This document shows, piece by piece, positions 16,791-25,465 of a stretch of 64,000 nucleotides of DNA. Both the position numbers and the translations under genes were made by a program. Numbering within the stretch: the stretch's first letter is position 1; every line of letters begins with the position of its first letter. The DNA comes from JASGMR01 sp963664675 (lineage in GTDB: Bacteria; Thermotogota; Thermotogae; Petrotogales; Kosmotogaceae), in assembly GCA_963664675.2 (NCBI GenBank), contig CAXXLB010000020.1:62001-126000 (forward strand). The letters run 5' to 3'. The notes under the pieces are model-generated. The model saw only the letters and a list, made by a program, of their open reading frames with translations, was not told the origin of the DNA and did not search any database.

Positions 16791-18297
16791 AATTTTTTCC
16801 TCCATTATTTGCCGAACCTATCGCATATTTCAACAATAAATCTTCTGTAATATCTTTAACATCAAGATTACCAATAGTCTTACCTTCTTTTAACACGAGA
16901 ACTCTATCACACAAAATTTTTATTTCTTCATACTCAGGAGTGATCACTATTATCGAAGCACCTTCTTCAACGATCTTTTTAAGCAGTTTGTATATCTCAA
17001 CTTTCGCCTGAACATCTACACCCATGGTGGGGTAATCCAACATTAAAATTTTCAATGGAAATGTCAGCCATCTCGCTATTGCCACTTTCTGTTGATTGCC
17101 TCCACTTAAAAAATTGACTATTGTTCTGGCACTTCTTGTGCTTATAGAAAGATCCTTGATCATCTTATTCGCTATTTTCAATTCTTCTTTTTTACTGATT
17201 ATCCCTCCATGGGAATAATTGCTCAAATTTGATAAAGTTAGATTCTCCATCAACATGAAACTTTTGACCAAACTCTCTTCTTTCCTGTCTCTTGGAACAT
17301 ATCCTATTCCATTTTTTATAGAATCTTTTGGATGTTTTATATTTTTTTCTTTACCATCGATATAAATTTTTCCCTTTTTATCATTTAGACCGAAAAGAGA
17401 TCTTACAAGATCCACCTGCCCCGCTCCTTCTGCTCCATAAAGCCCAAGAACTTCACCTTTGTGCAACTCAAAATTTATATCCTTCAAATATTCGTTCTTC
17501 AGATCCTTGACTTTCATAACTAAGGTTTCAGAAATTTTTGTTGTAGATTTTTTCTCGACAGTTTCACATTCACCACCGGTCATATGTCTGATTATTTCTT
17601 CTTCTGTCGTATCACACAAATTTAAATCTGAAATCTTCTTGCCATCTCTGAAAACTGTTACAGTATCGGCAATCTCAAATATCTCTTCAAATCTGTGACT
17701 TATATATATAATGGTTACACCAGACTCCTTCAGACTCCTGATTATTGTAAATAATCTTTCAATCTCCTTGGCAGATAAAGGTGCTGTTGGTTCGTCAAAA
17801 ATCATTATTCTCGGTTTTTTCACAAGAGATTTGGCTATCTGGACCAATTGTTTTTCAGAAACATCCAATTCCTTTATCAATGAAGATGGATCGAGTGAAA
17901 TTCCGATGTTTTCATCAAAAATCTTTTTGGTTTCCATATTCATTTTCTTTCTATCCAGAGCAATATTTATTTTGGTAGGTTCATTATTCAGCATAACCGA
18001 TTCTGCAACAGAAAAATAACCGACTAAATCGTTTTCCTGATAAATTGCCTGAATACCCTCGGAATACATCTTTTTTGGATTGACATGTTCAATCTTCTTG
18101 TCATCAATAATAATTTCCCCATCATCGGGAGTATATATACCTGTTAAAACCTTAATCAATGTCGATTTTCCCGCTCCGTTTTTCCCCACCAATGCCCTTA
18201 TTTCACCTTTGTTAAGAGAAAAATTGACATCATCCAGAGCTTTAATTCCGGGAAAAATTTTCGTTATATTTTTCATCTCAAGTATCACTTTATTCAT
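16771..18297 (-). CDS. sugar ABC transporter ATP-binding protein (RbsA/MglA-type, two NBDs)
   Basis: A 508-residue tandem ATPase of a CUT2 importer. NBD1 has Walker A GKNGAGKST, signature LDVSEKQLVQIAKSL and Walker B IMIFDEPTAPLS. NBD2 has the degenerate Walker A GAEGAGQVDLVR normal for this family, signature LSGGNQQKVAIARWL and LMLDYPTMGVD, where the usual Glu after Asp is Tyr. I chose ATG 18297 after GGGGTGG; the frame runs on to 18363, but that stretch overlaps the hairpin following the binding-protein gene. It powers uptake through the two permeases downstream. Confidence 0.92.
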   Translation of the reverse strand: MNKVILEMKNITKIFPGIKALDDVNFSLNKGEIRALVGKNGAGKSTLIKVLTGIYTPDDGEIIIDDKKIEHVNPKKMYSEGIQAIYQENDLVGYFSVAESVMLNNEPTKINIALDRKKMNMETKKIFDENIGISLDPSSLIKELDVSEKQLVQIAKSLVKKPRIMIFDEPTAPLSAKEIERLFTIIRSLKESGVTIIYISHRFEEIFEIADTVTVFRDGKKISDLNLCDTTEEEIIRHMTGGECETVEKKSTTKISETLVMKVKDLKNEYLKDINFELHKGEVLGLYGAEGAGQVDLVRSLFGLNDKKGKIYIDGKEKNIKHPKDSIKNGIGYVPRDRKEESLVKSFMLMENLTLSNLSNYSHGGIISKKEELKIANKMIKDLSISTRSARTIVNFLSGGNQQKVAIARWLTFPLKILMLDYPTMGVDVQAKVEIYKLLKKIVEEGASIIVITPEYEEIKILCDRVLVLKEGKTIGNLDVKDITEDLLLKYAIGSANNGGKNYEETVN

Positions 18298-18323
18298 TAA
18301 AACCACCCCATACACATCAAATA

Positions 18324-18360
18324 AAATAAAAGTCCCCCTCATGAGGGAACTTTTATTTTT
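18324..18360 (-). terminator. hairpin between binding-protein and ATPase genes
   Basis: On the minus strand a palindrome centred on CCCTCATGAGGG is flanked by AAAATAAAAGT and ACTTTTATTTT, giving a long stem ending in T-rich sequence. It lies five nt after the binding-protein stop, so it should terminate part of the transcripts and favour binding-protein mRNA. Confidence 0.7.
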
Positions 18361-18364
18361 CAAA

Positions 18365-19282
18365 TCACTGATACTGACCTAATGTATTCAGAACTTCCTG
18401 AACATTTTGCCCTGTTACTAGAACATGAGGTACAAATTCCATAACAGAAACTACCTCGCCATTCAGGATGTCAAGAGCCACTTCTGCACATCTTTCACCA
18501 ATCATATATGGCTGCTGTGCCACAGTCACTGCAAATGAAGATTCCGGATCAAGAATCATCTTCATAGCCGTGGGATCACCATCGAATCCATAACATTTTG
18601 CATCCGCACCTAAATCATCAATGGCCTGTGCAGAACCAATCATTGGCATATCAAATATGGACCAGAATGCATCGATTTCCGGATGAGCTCTCAGCATGTC
18701 TTTTGTTTTATTGTATGCATCAGGTACAGTTCCTGGAAGTACGTAAGCTTCTTCTGCAACTATTTTCACGTTAGGATATTCACTCAAAACTAAATCGAGA
18801 CATTTTTTTCTCAATTCTGCCACAGGGCTACCCGGTCTATAGAAAATCCCAATTTCACCTGAACCTTTTAAATCCGCAACCATTCTGAGTGCCTGCTCAA
18901 CCATAGCCGTCATGTTGTTAGTTGAAACATTACACTGGCTGTAAACTGACATAAAATCAGCCGTTACAACAACGATGCCCTTTTCTCTGGCTATTTTCAG
19001 CTCGGGTTCAATAACATCTGTATAACCAAGAATAACAATCAAAGCATCAACATTTTTCGAAATTAATGTTTTTACATCATTCAGTTGTTTTTCCGGTCTT
19101 CTTTCCCCATCAAATGCTATTACTTCCGCACCCAATTCCTTTGCCTTTGCTACTGCCCCATTATAAGCGTTAATATCCCAGTCATGTTCCGTTCCAATTA
19201 CAGAAATACCTATGACGGGTGCTTCGGCAAAAATAAATACTGCTAAACTAACCACGATCAAAATAAATGCTAACTTCTTCAC
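18365..19282 (-). CDS. periplasmic sugar-binding protein (RbsB-like)
   Basis: A 305-residue substrate-binding protein of a CUT2 importer (type I periplasmic fold). An N-terminal signal peptide MKKLAFILIVVSLAVFIFA is followed by PVIGISVIGTEHDWDINAYN. No lipobox Cys is present, so it should be a soluble periplasmic protein in a diderm cell. GTG 19282 follows GGAGGGG. Typical segments are GERRPEKQLNDVKTLIS, NVDALIVILGYTD and CYGFDGDPTAMK. It defines the operon's substrate, which motifs cannot reveal; ribose/AI-2-type ligands and tetritols are all possible. Confidence 0.9.
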   Translation of the reverse strand: MKKLAFILIVVSLAVFIFAEAPVIGISVIGTEHDWDINAYNGAVAKAKELGAEVIAFDGERRPEKQLNDVKTLISKNVDALIVILGYTDVIEPELKIAREKGIVVVTADFMSVYSQCNVSTNNMTAMVEQALRMVADLKGSGEIGIFYRPGSPVAELRKKCLDLVLSEYPNVKIVAEEAYVLPGTVPDAYNKTKDMLRAHPEIDAFWSIFDMPMIGSAQAIDDLGADAKCYGFDGDPTAMKMILDPESSFAVTVAQQPYMIGERCAEVALDILNGEVVSVMEFVPHVLVTGQNVQEVLNTLGQYQ

Positions 19283-19321
19283 TATTTTCCCCTCCTTGTG
19301 TGGAATCTTTTCCAGATATTA

Positions 19322-20252
19322 TTACATTGAAATTACTTTTTTGGCTGTTTCCTCGTCGGTTACTAAAATGTCAATATAATTACCTGCCAGAGCTCCTCTT
19401 ATACCTTTTACCTTATTTTCCCCACCTGCTACTCCTATCGTCTTCCCCGGTGTTTTCACATCTGCGCTGATATATCTCTCATTCATTTCTTTCCAGACCA
19501 TTTTTCCATTTATGTCATAGCAATGCCCTAAAATATCTCCAACTGAATTTCTTCTCTGTAATTCATCTATCTCCTCAAGAGTCAAACTTCCATGCTTAAA
19601 GTTCAAAGAATCAGTATCGATTACTCCTCCAATACCCACTATGGAAACATCAACATTTTCAATAATTTCAAAGGTTTTTTTAATCATTTCTTCTTCTTTT
19701 ATCATCTTTGCGGTTTCTCTATTATTTGAAATACACGGGGACCACAATCCATAGAATGGTTTATTTAGTTTTTCAGCAATTTTTACTCCAATGGTATATG
19801 GATTTGATGAACTGTTTCTGAGCAAGTTTCCAAATAAGGAAACGATTTTAAGATCATTTTTTAGATTAATATTTGAATCTAAATATTCATGTAGATAGCT
19901 TATCGTTGAACCCGAACCCGTTCCAAGAATCGATATTTTGGGTAATAAAGTATATAAATAGTTGGCTAATCCCTTAGCTAAGTCTCTTTTAAAATTTTCC
20001 CCCTTTTTCCACTGTAGGTACAACAACTGCGTCCACCAAATTGAATTTTTCTTTCAGTTTTTTCTCAAGAGACATCAAATTATATGCTGGATTTGAAAGA
20101 GTTATTCTGACTATCTCTTTTTCCTTTGCTTTTACAAGCAGACGCTGAACCTTCTGCCTGGAAATATTCAACATTTTGCTTATTTCACTTTGAGTTTTGT
20201 TATCAAAATAATAAAGCCAGGAAACTTTTATTAAAATATCATTTTCGAGCAT
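19322..20252 (-). pseudogene. SorC/DeoR-type sugar-binding regulator interrupted by a +1 frameshift
   Basis: Two overlapping frames together make one SorC-family regulator. The first (ATG 20252 behind GGTGG, 87 residues) carries the helix-turn-helix DNKTQSEISKMLNISRQKVQRLL. The second (frame ending at 19322) carries the sugar-phosphate domain with GTGSGSTISYLHEYL and IGVAGGENKVKGIRGALAG. They join at VEKG/ENFKRD, in the minus-strand run AAAAAGGGGGAAAA near 20000. Removing one G restores a full-length protein of about 310 residues. So this is a one-base insertion, a homopolymer sequencing error or a slippage site. It heads the operon and would be its regulator; the ligand is probably the phosphorylated product of the FGGY kinase. 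Confidence 0.8.
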
Positions 20253-20267
20253 TTGCTCACCACCTAT

Positions 20268-20277
20268 AACAATTGTT
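20268..20277. promoter_or_regulatory. possible operator of the SorC-type operon
   Basis: AACAATTGTT is a perfect 10-bp palindrome (minus-strand context TTGAACAATTGTTATA), 16 nt upstream of the regulator ATG. The position suits autoregulation; no clear promoter boxes were resolved. Confidence 0.4.
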
Positions 20278-20280
20278 CAA

Positions 20281-20730
20281 TATAAATTTATTTTAATCAC
20301 AATAAAAGCAATATACAAGTCCAATTATTTGGCATAATATTCAACCACATGTATCCTGAAGAAAGTAGAGCAGATTAAATGAAAAAATCTAATTATTTCA
20401 CAAAACCAGATATTTTTTCAAATAACTTAAATATAATTATCAACAAATAATTTTTTAATTTTAATCTATAAATTATAAACAAATTTGTGGCAATCTATAT
20501 CGGGCAATATTCGTTGATATAAGATGGGCGAAAAAGAGATTTTTATTTTTTATAATCGCATGATAAAAAATATACTATTTTAACAAATCGGTCCATCAAA
20601 TAATTATTATCAGTTCTCCGGATATTTTTCCAATCATCAAACGATTAATTTTCTAATCTATATCTTTCAACTCACAACTCCGGTATTCTTATCTGGGGTA
20701 ACCGCTATTATTAAAATAGAAAAGAATTTT
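20281..20730. other. AT-rich intergenic region, nothing recognised
   Basis: Between the MFS gene end and the regulator start I see no ORF with a ribosome binding site, no strong hairpin and no repeat. It must contain the operon promoter and probably the end of the export-island transcript. Confidence 0.5.
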
Positions 20731-21921
20731 TCATTCTCTGATCCTTCTCAAGAAAAAATTGACAACGGAAAATCCTATGAATGTAATCCCCATTATAACG
20801 ATCGATATAATTGATCCAAAATATTTTTCGAGTATTCCCGCCGAGGGCTTCGAACCTGCGGTGGACGAATCTATCAACAATGTAAAAAATGCATATTTCC
20901 CCTTTATTTCTTCTCTCGTGTACATCGTGTATATCTCTATCGCATATATCGTCATCACAAACGAGCTTATTATCCCACTCACAAAAAGTATTATCCCAAG
21001 CGGTACTATCCCGGGCCTGAACATAACTGTAAGGAGTAAAACACCACTGAGCATTATTCCAAACGGTGAATATATTTCTTTGTGTTCTTTCAGATGTTTT
21101 ACGTTGACAAGCATCGATCCTATCGTTGCACCGCCAGACATCAGTGCCATCAATATCCCATAACTCTCTTCTCCTGCTTTGAGAAAGTTGATTATATACG
21201 ATAGTGTGAGAAGTGATGTTATTCCCCCTATGAAAGATATTGCTGTAGTTCCTATGTATATATGGCTGTTGGAATTCAACAGTTTTGTTCTTTTCATTTT
21301 CTTCGTTTTTTCCTGTTTTATTTCTTTTTCACACTTTTCTGTATTCACAATCATTTTTTCTTCTTTATTTATTTTCAATATCACGAGTGAGGCAATTATG
21401 TATGTTATAAAATCGGTGATATAGATCGTTTCAACTGAAAAACACAAAAGAATATATCCCGCTGCGAGGGGTCCTATTATTTTTATGAATACATTCATCG
21501 TCCTCGATACACTCTGCATTTTATATATCGTTTCATCATCACTTATCACTTTCAGATATTCCGCTCTGTACATTTCGAGTATGAAGAATACGAATGAAAA
21601 TATTGCATAAAATATCAAAAGAGCCGGTACACTTTTTATCCATATCAGACTTATCATTATCAATCCGGCCGTTATCTCCCCAAGTGAAAAAAATGTTCTG
21701 TACGATCCCTTTATCTTTATCCTGTTCATGAACGGTGTCAACAACAATTTCGGAAGTATACTTACGAGCGGAAACAGCGATGCAGTCAATAGACTATCGG
21801 ATATTTTGAATATGTACATGGTCAAGGCAACGTTAGTCATATTCGAACCGAACGATGATATCAGATCCGCTGTTAATAAATACTTGAAATCTTTATTCAG
21901 CATATTTCGTGTAGAACCCAT
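20731..21921 (-). CDS. MFS transporter at the end of the export island
   Basis: A 396-residue membrane protein with about 12 hydrophobic segments, opening with LLTADLISSFGSNMTNVALTMY, the start typical of MFS_3/enterobactin-exporter-like proteins. A central charged loop KEEKMIVNTEKCEKEIKQEK separates the two halves. ATG 21921 follows AAAGGAG. It lies 54 nt after the last ABC gene on the same strand, so it belongs to the multi-exporter operon. Export of a peptide or lipid-like compound is inferred from the neighbours only. Confidence 0.8.
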   Translation of the reverse strand: MGSTRNMLNKDFKYLLTADLISSFGSNMTNVALTMYIFKISDSLLTASLFPLVSILPKLLLTPFMNRIKIKGSYRTFFSLGEITAGLIMISLIWIKSVPALLIFYAIFSFVFFILEMYRAEYLKVISDDETIYKMQSVSRTMNVFIKIIGPLAAGYILLCFSVETIYITDFITYIIASLVILKINKEEKMIVNTEKCEKEIKQEKTKKMKRTKLLNSNSHIYIGTTAISFIGGITSLLTLSYIINFLKAGEESYGILMALMSGGATIGSMLVNVKHLKEHKEIYSPFGIMLSGVLLLTVMFRPGIVPLGIILFVSGIISSFVMTIYAIEIYTMYTREEIKGKYAFFTLLIDSSTAGSKPSAGILEKYFGSIISIVIMGITFIGFSVVNFFLRRIRE

Positions 21922-21975
21922 AATACTGCATCTCCTTTAAAAATTTTTTTCGGATAACTCCAGATTTATTATTTT

Positions 21976-23670
21976 TCATATATTTTTTATCCCATTTTCG
22001 GTCATTCTTTTTTCCGCATCGAAGAATTCCTTTAGTATCGTGCCGTCTCTCAGTGCCTTTTCTTTTTTATCGTCCAGCACCACTTTTCCTTTTTCTATTC
22101 CTATGATCCTCGTTGCCATGCTCAGTATGCTGAATCTGTGAGATATTATTATCAGTGTTTTGTTTTCTGTGTATTTTCTTATGTTTCCTATCACTTCTTC
22201 TTCTTTTATCTTGTCCACCCCTTCAAGGGGTTCATCCAGTATTATTATCTCCGGGTCGGATATCATCATTCTTGCGAGGGCTATTCTCACCCTCTGTCCA
22301 CCCGAAAGATTGCTCCCGTTCTGTCCCGCATTTTTCTCAAGTCCTTCCTTTGTGTTATTCAGAAAACTTTTCACTCCGGACATTTCGAGCATTCTTTCAA
22401 ATTTTTCTTCTTTCACTTCTCTTCCCATGGTTATGTTTTCCTTTATGCTCCTGTTGAATATGTGACTGTTCTGGCTCATTACTCCAACTTTTTCATATAC
22501 ATTTTCCACTCTGCATATTTCTTCTCCGTTCATCAAAGCTTTTCCCTTTTGCGGTATTTCACCCCCCGTTATTATCTTTACGAGTGTCGTTTTTCCCTCT
22601 CCGCTTTTCCCTATAAGCGCGACCTTTTCTCCCCTTTTTATCTTAATGTTCACTCTATCGAGTATTTTGTTCTCTCCATATGAGAATTCAACATCTCTTA
22701 TCTCTATTTCTTCTATCTTCCCTTCCACTCTCTCTTTCTGTATTTCTGTTTTGTCTTTTGTATTTCTCATATTGTTTATTATTTTTTTGTAATATCCAAT
22801 GTACTGACTGAAAGAAAAGGATGTTATGATGGGTGATTCCAGATTATCGTAATAACTTATCAGTGCGAACACCGTTCCAAGCAGATATCTGTTTTTGTAA
22901 AACCCGTAGAATGCGTATACTACGAATCCCACCATCGTTGCTATCTTCAGTATTTCGAACATCAAAAGATACACGTTTCTGTTTTTTATATATCTTTTCA
23001 CTTTTTTGTACCAGACAGCGTACTTCTTCACGATTTTTTTCATTTCATATGTGAATGTTCCGGATATTTTTATATCTTCAAATCCCTTTATTGAGTCGTC
23101 AATAAATTGAAAGTTTTCTCTTTCGTTCGTTATTATTTCATCCTGATTTTTATCCACATATTTTCTGTCATATTTTATATACAATATCCACACTATTATC
23201 GTTGCGAGGCTTATAAAGAAAGCGGTTTTATCCAGTATAAAGATGAATATTAACGGTAAAGGTATCCTTATCAAATCTATTATTCCATATATTACGGACA
23301 AGAAATTCCCGAATGCAAGAGGGTCGTCTATCACCGCTTCGGGATTTATTGAATTTTTATTTTCGAGTCCCCAGGAGTAAGTTTTCTCCATATAGTATTT
23401 CACCGATCGTGTGCTTTCTGATCTGAATATGTATTCTCCGAGCCAGAAGAAGAAGGTACTCACCGCATTTATCAACAAATAATACATTATATTTTTCAGT
23501 ATTCCTTCCGCATTATTCAGTTGAAATGAATCTATTATCGCTTTGTAGAACATGGGCACCGTCATCGTTATGAGTGATGATATGAGAATTAATATGAAAC
23601 CCAGTGCATAGGCGTTTCTTATTTTGCGAGGCATAGTTCTGAAGAACCATTTGAATTCATTCATTTTCAT
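21976..23670 (-). CDS. ABC exporter half-subunit (TMD-NBD), NBD copied from neighbour
   Basis: A 564-residue fused transmembrane and ATPase subunit of a type IV (exporter-type) ABC transporter. The first 310 residues hold about six helices. The NBD has Walker A GKSGEGKTT, Q-loop VGVMSQNSH, signature LSGGQRVRIALARM, Walker B IIILDEPLEGVD and H-loop IISHR, so it should hydrolyse ATP. Its NBD is almost identical in protein and DNA to that of the next gene (23657-25465), while the TMDs share no obvious similarity. The start overlaps the stop of that gene by 14 nt. The two are probably co-translated and form a heterodimer. Confidence 0.9.
   Translation of the reverse strand: MKMNEFKWFFRTMPRKIRNAYALGFILILISSLITMTVPMFYKAIIDSFQLNNAEGILKNIMYYLLINAVSTFFFWLGEYIFRSESTRSVKYYMEKTYSWGLENKNSINPEAVIDDPLAFGNFLSVIYGIIDLIRIPLPLIFIFILDKTAFFISLATIIVWILYIKYDRKYVDKNQDEIITNERENFQFIDDSIKGFEDIKISGTFTYEMKKIVKKYAVWYKKVKRYIKNRNVYLLMFEILKIATMVGFVVYAFYGFYKNRYLLGTVFALISYYDNLESPIITSFSFSQYIGYYKKIINNMRNTKDKTEIQKERVEGKIEEIEIRDVEFSYGENKILDRVNIKIKRGEKVALIGKSGEGKTTLVKIITGGEIPQKGKALMNGEEICRVENVYEKVGVMSQNSHIFNRSIKENITMGREVKEEKFERMLEMSGVKSFLNNTKEGLEKNAGQNGSNLSGGQRVRIALARMMISDPEIIILDEPLEGVDKIKEEEVIGNIRKYTENKTLIIISHRFSILSMATRIIGIEKGKVVLDDKKEKALRDGTILKEFFDAEKRMTENGIKNI
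21990..22740 (-). repeat. NBD-encoding repeat, copy 1
   Basis: About 750 bp encoding ERVEGKIEEIEIRDVEF to FFDAEKRMT, repeated at 23675-24426 with only scattered substitutions. Boundaries coincide with the NBD, not the whole gene. Confidence 0.85.
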
Positions 23671-25465
23671 TTTCCTCGTTGGTTTTTGTCATTCTTTTTT
23701 CAGCATCGAAGAATTCTTTCAGTATTGTGTTGTTTTTCAGTGCCTTATCTCTTTTATCGTCCAGCACCACTTTTCCTTTTTCTATTCCTATGATCCTCGT
23801 TGCCATGCTCAGTATGCTGAATCTGTGGGATATTATTATCAGTGTTTTGTTTTCTGTGTATTTTCTTATGTTACCTATAACTTCCTCTTCTTTTATCTTG
23901 TCCACGCCTTCAAGGGGTTCATCAAGTATTATTATCTCCGGGTCGGATATCATCATTCTTGCGAGGGCTATTCTCACCCTCTGTCCACCCGAAAGATTGC
24001 TCCCGTTCTGTCCTGCATTTTTCTCAAGTCCTTCCTCAGTATTATTCAGAAAACTTTTCACTCCGGACATTTCGAGCACTCTTTTGAGTTCTTCTTCTTT
24101 CACTTCTCTTCCCATGGTTATGTTTTCTTTTATGCTCCTGTTGAATATGTGACTGTTCTGGCTCAGTACTCCAACTTTTTCATATACATTTTCCACTCTG
24201 CATATTTCTTTCCCGTTCATCAAAGCTTTTCCCTTCTGTGGTATTTCACTTCCAGTTATTATTTTCACGAGCGTCGTTTTTCCCTCTCCGCTTTTTCCTA
24301 TAAGCGCGACCTTTTCTCCCCTTTTTATCTTAATGTTCACTCTATCGAGTATTTTGTTCTCTCCATATGAGAATTCAACATCTTTCAACTCTATTTCTTC
24401 TATCTCCCCTTCCACTCTCTCCCTTTGTAAGGTATGTGCTTTTGATTCCACTATTTCTTTTATTTTGCTTATCGAAGGTGCGAAGTAGTTTCTGTTTTTG
24501 AACAGGTAGTTCATGAATGGTTCTATGTTACTGCTTATGATCCCTGTATACGTCAATACGAAAAATATTTTATCTATCGTCATGTTTTTATTTATCACAA
24601 ACGATATGTAGAACCACACAAATATCAATGAGTAATACAGAAAATACAGAAATCTGTATGGAAAGAGAAAGTTTTTGAGTTCCTGTGTCCAGATATTTTT
24701 AAATCCCCCGTAGAGGTTCGTTGAAAGTCGTTCAAATTTTTCGTTTTCATAATTTTCCGTATTCGCGGCTTTTATTTCGTTTCTTCCTTCCATCGTATCG
24801 TTTACATAGCTCACCAGCCGTCTTGAATTTTCCATGAGTTTACTGTATTCTTCAAATCCGGGTATTTTCCCCTTATTCTTTTTCATCGATGGTCTCAGAA
24901 ATATGTATATATAGAATACGAAATACACCAGAGATATCAACGCGGATCCGATATCCACGAGCCCGAGTATTATTATCGCGGTTGTCGCAACAAATATTGA
25001 GAATATACTGTTTATACTTTGAAAATTCAGTGCCTCGGACGATCTTTTTGTATCCGTGGCTATTATTTCCGAGTAATATGAGCTTCCTTCCTCGGATATT
25101 TCATCCTCTTTTTCTTCATATGTTTTCCGATATACTTTTTCTTTCAATGACTTTTCTATTCTGTAAGAGAGAAGTGATGAAACGTATTCGAATATGTAAT
25201 TCAGGAGAAGACTCAGAGCATAGAGGCCTGAAAACAATATTATCAGCCTGACTGCAATTTTTTCCATCGACATCGCTATGAATTCTTTGTAAACGAAGGG
25301 AATGTAAAGATTTATCCCGAGCACCAGCAGTGTTCCTGCAAGAAGTATCAATAATACCATTTTTTCCTTCGTTTCTATGTTCCTCAACACCCAGAGGAGC
25401 GAACCCATCTCTTTTTTTGTTTTCTCAATAAACTCGTTTTTCATTTCTCTCCCGAACATTTTCAT
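23657..25465 (-). CDS. ABC exporter half-subunit (TMD-NBD)
   Basis: A 602-residue exporter subunit with six membrane helices in the first 330 residues. The NBD contains GKSGEGKTT, VGVLSQNSH, LSGGQRVRIALARM, IIILDEPLEGVD and IISHR; all catalytic residues are present. The start overlaps the preceding gene as ATGA. A second in-frame ATG eight codons later sits close behind GGGAG, so the first residues are uncertain. It is the likely dimer partner of the 21976-23670 product. The substrate is unknown; the family exports peptides, lipids and drugs. Confidence 0.9.
   Translation of the reverse strand: MKMFGREMKNEFIEKTKKEMGSLLWVLRNIETKEKMVLLILLAGTLLVLGINLYIPFVYKEFIAMSMEKIAVRLIILFSGLYALSLLLNYIFEYVSSLLSYRIEKSLKEKVYRKTYEEKEDEISEEGSSYYSEIIATDTKRSSEALNFQSINSIFSIFVATTAIIILGLVDIGSALISLVYFVFYIYIFLRPSMKKNKGKIPGFEEYSKLMENSRRLVSYVNDTMEGRNEIKAANTENYENEKFERLSTNLYGGFKNIWTQELKNFLFPYRFLYFLYYSLIFVWFYISFVINKNMTIDKIFFVLTYTGIISSNIEPFMNYLFKNRNYFAPSISKIKEIVESKAHTLQRERVEGEIEEIELKDVEFSYGENKILDRVNIKIKRGEKVALIGKSGEGKTTLVKIITGSEIPQKGKALMNGKEICRVENVYEKVGVLSQNSHIFNRSIKENITMGREVKEEELKRVLEMSGVKSFLNNTEEGLEKNAGQNGSNLSGGQRVRIALARMMISDPEIIILDEPLEGVDKIKEEEVIGNIRKYTENKTLIIISHRFSILSMATRIIGIEKGKVVLDDKRDKALKNNTILKEFFDAEKRMTKTNEENENE
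23675..24426 (-). repeat. NBD-encoding repeat, copy 2
   Basis: Second copy of the NBD segment described at 21990-22740, same orientation. By eye the two proteins differ at about 15-20 of 245 positions. Confidence 0.85.

Noticed and set aside
22138..24370. Several long plus-strand frames, repeated in similar form twice
   Set aside because: Antisense shadows of the two near-identical NBD segments; their repetition reflects the coding strand.
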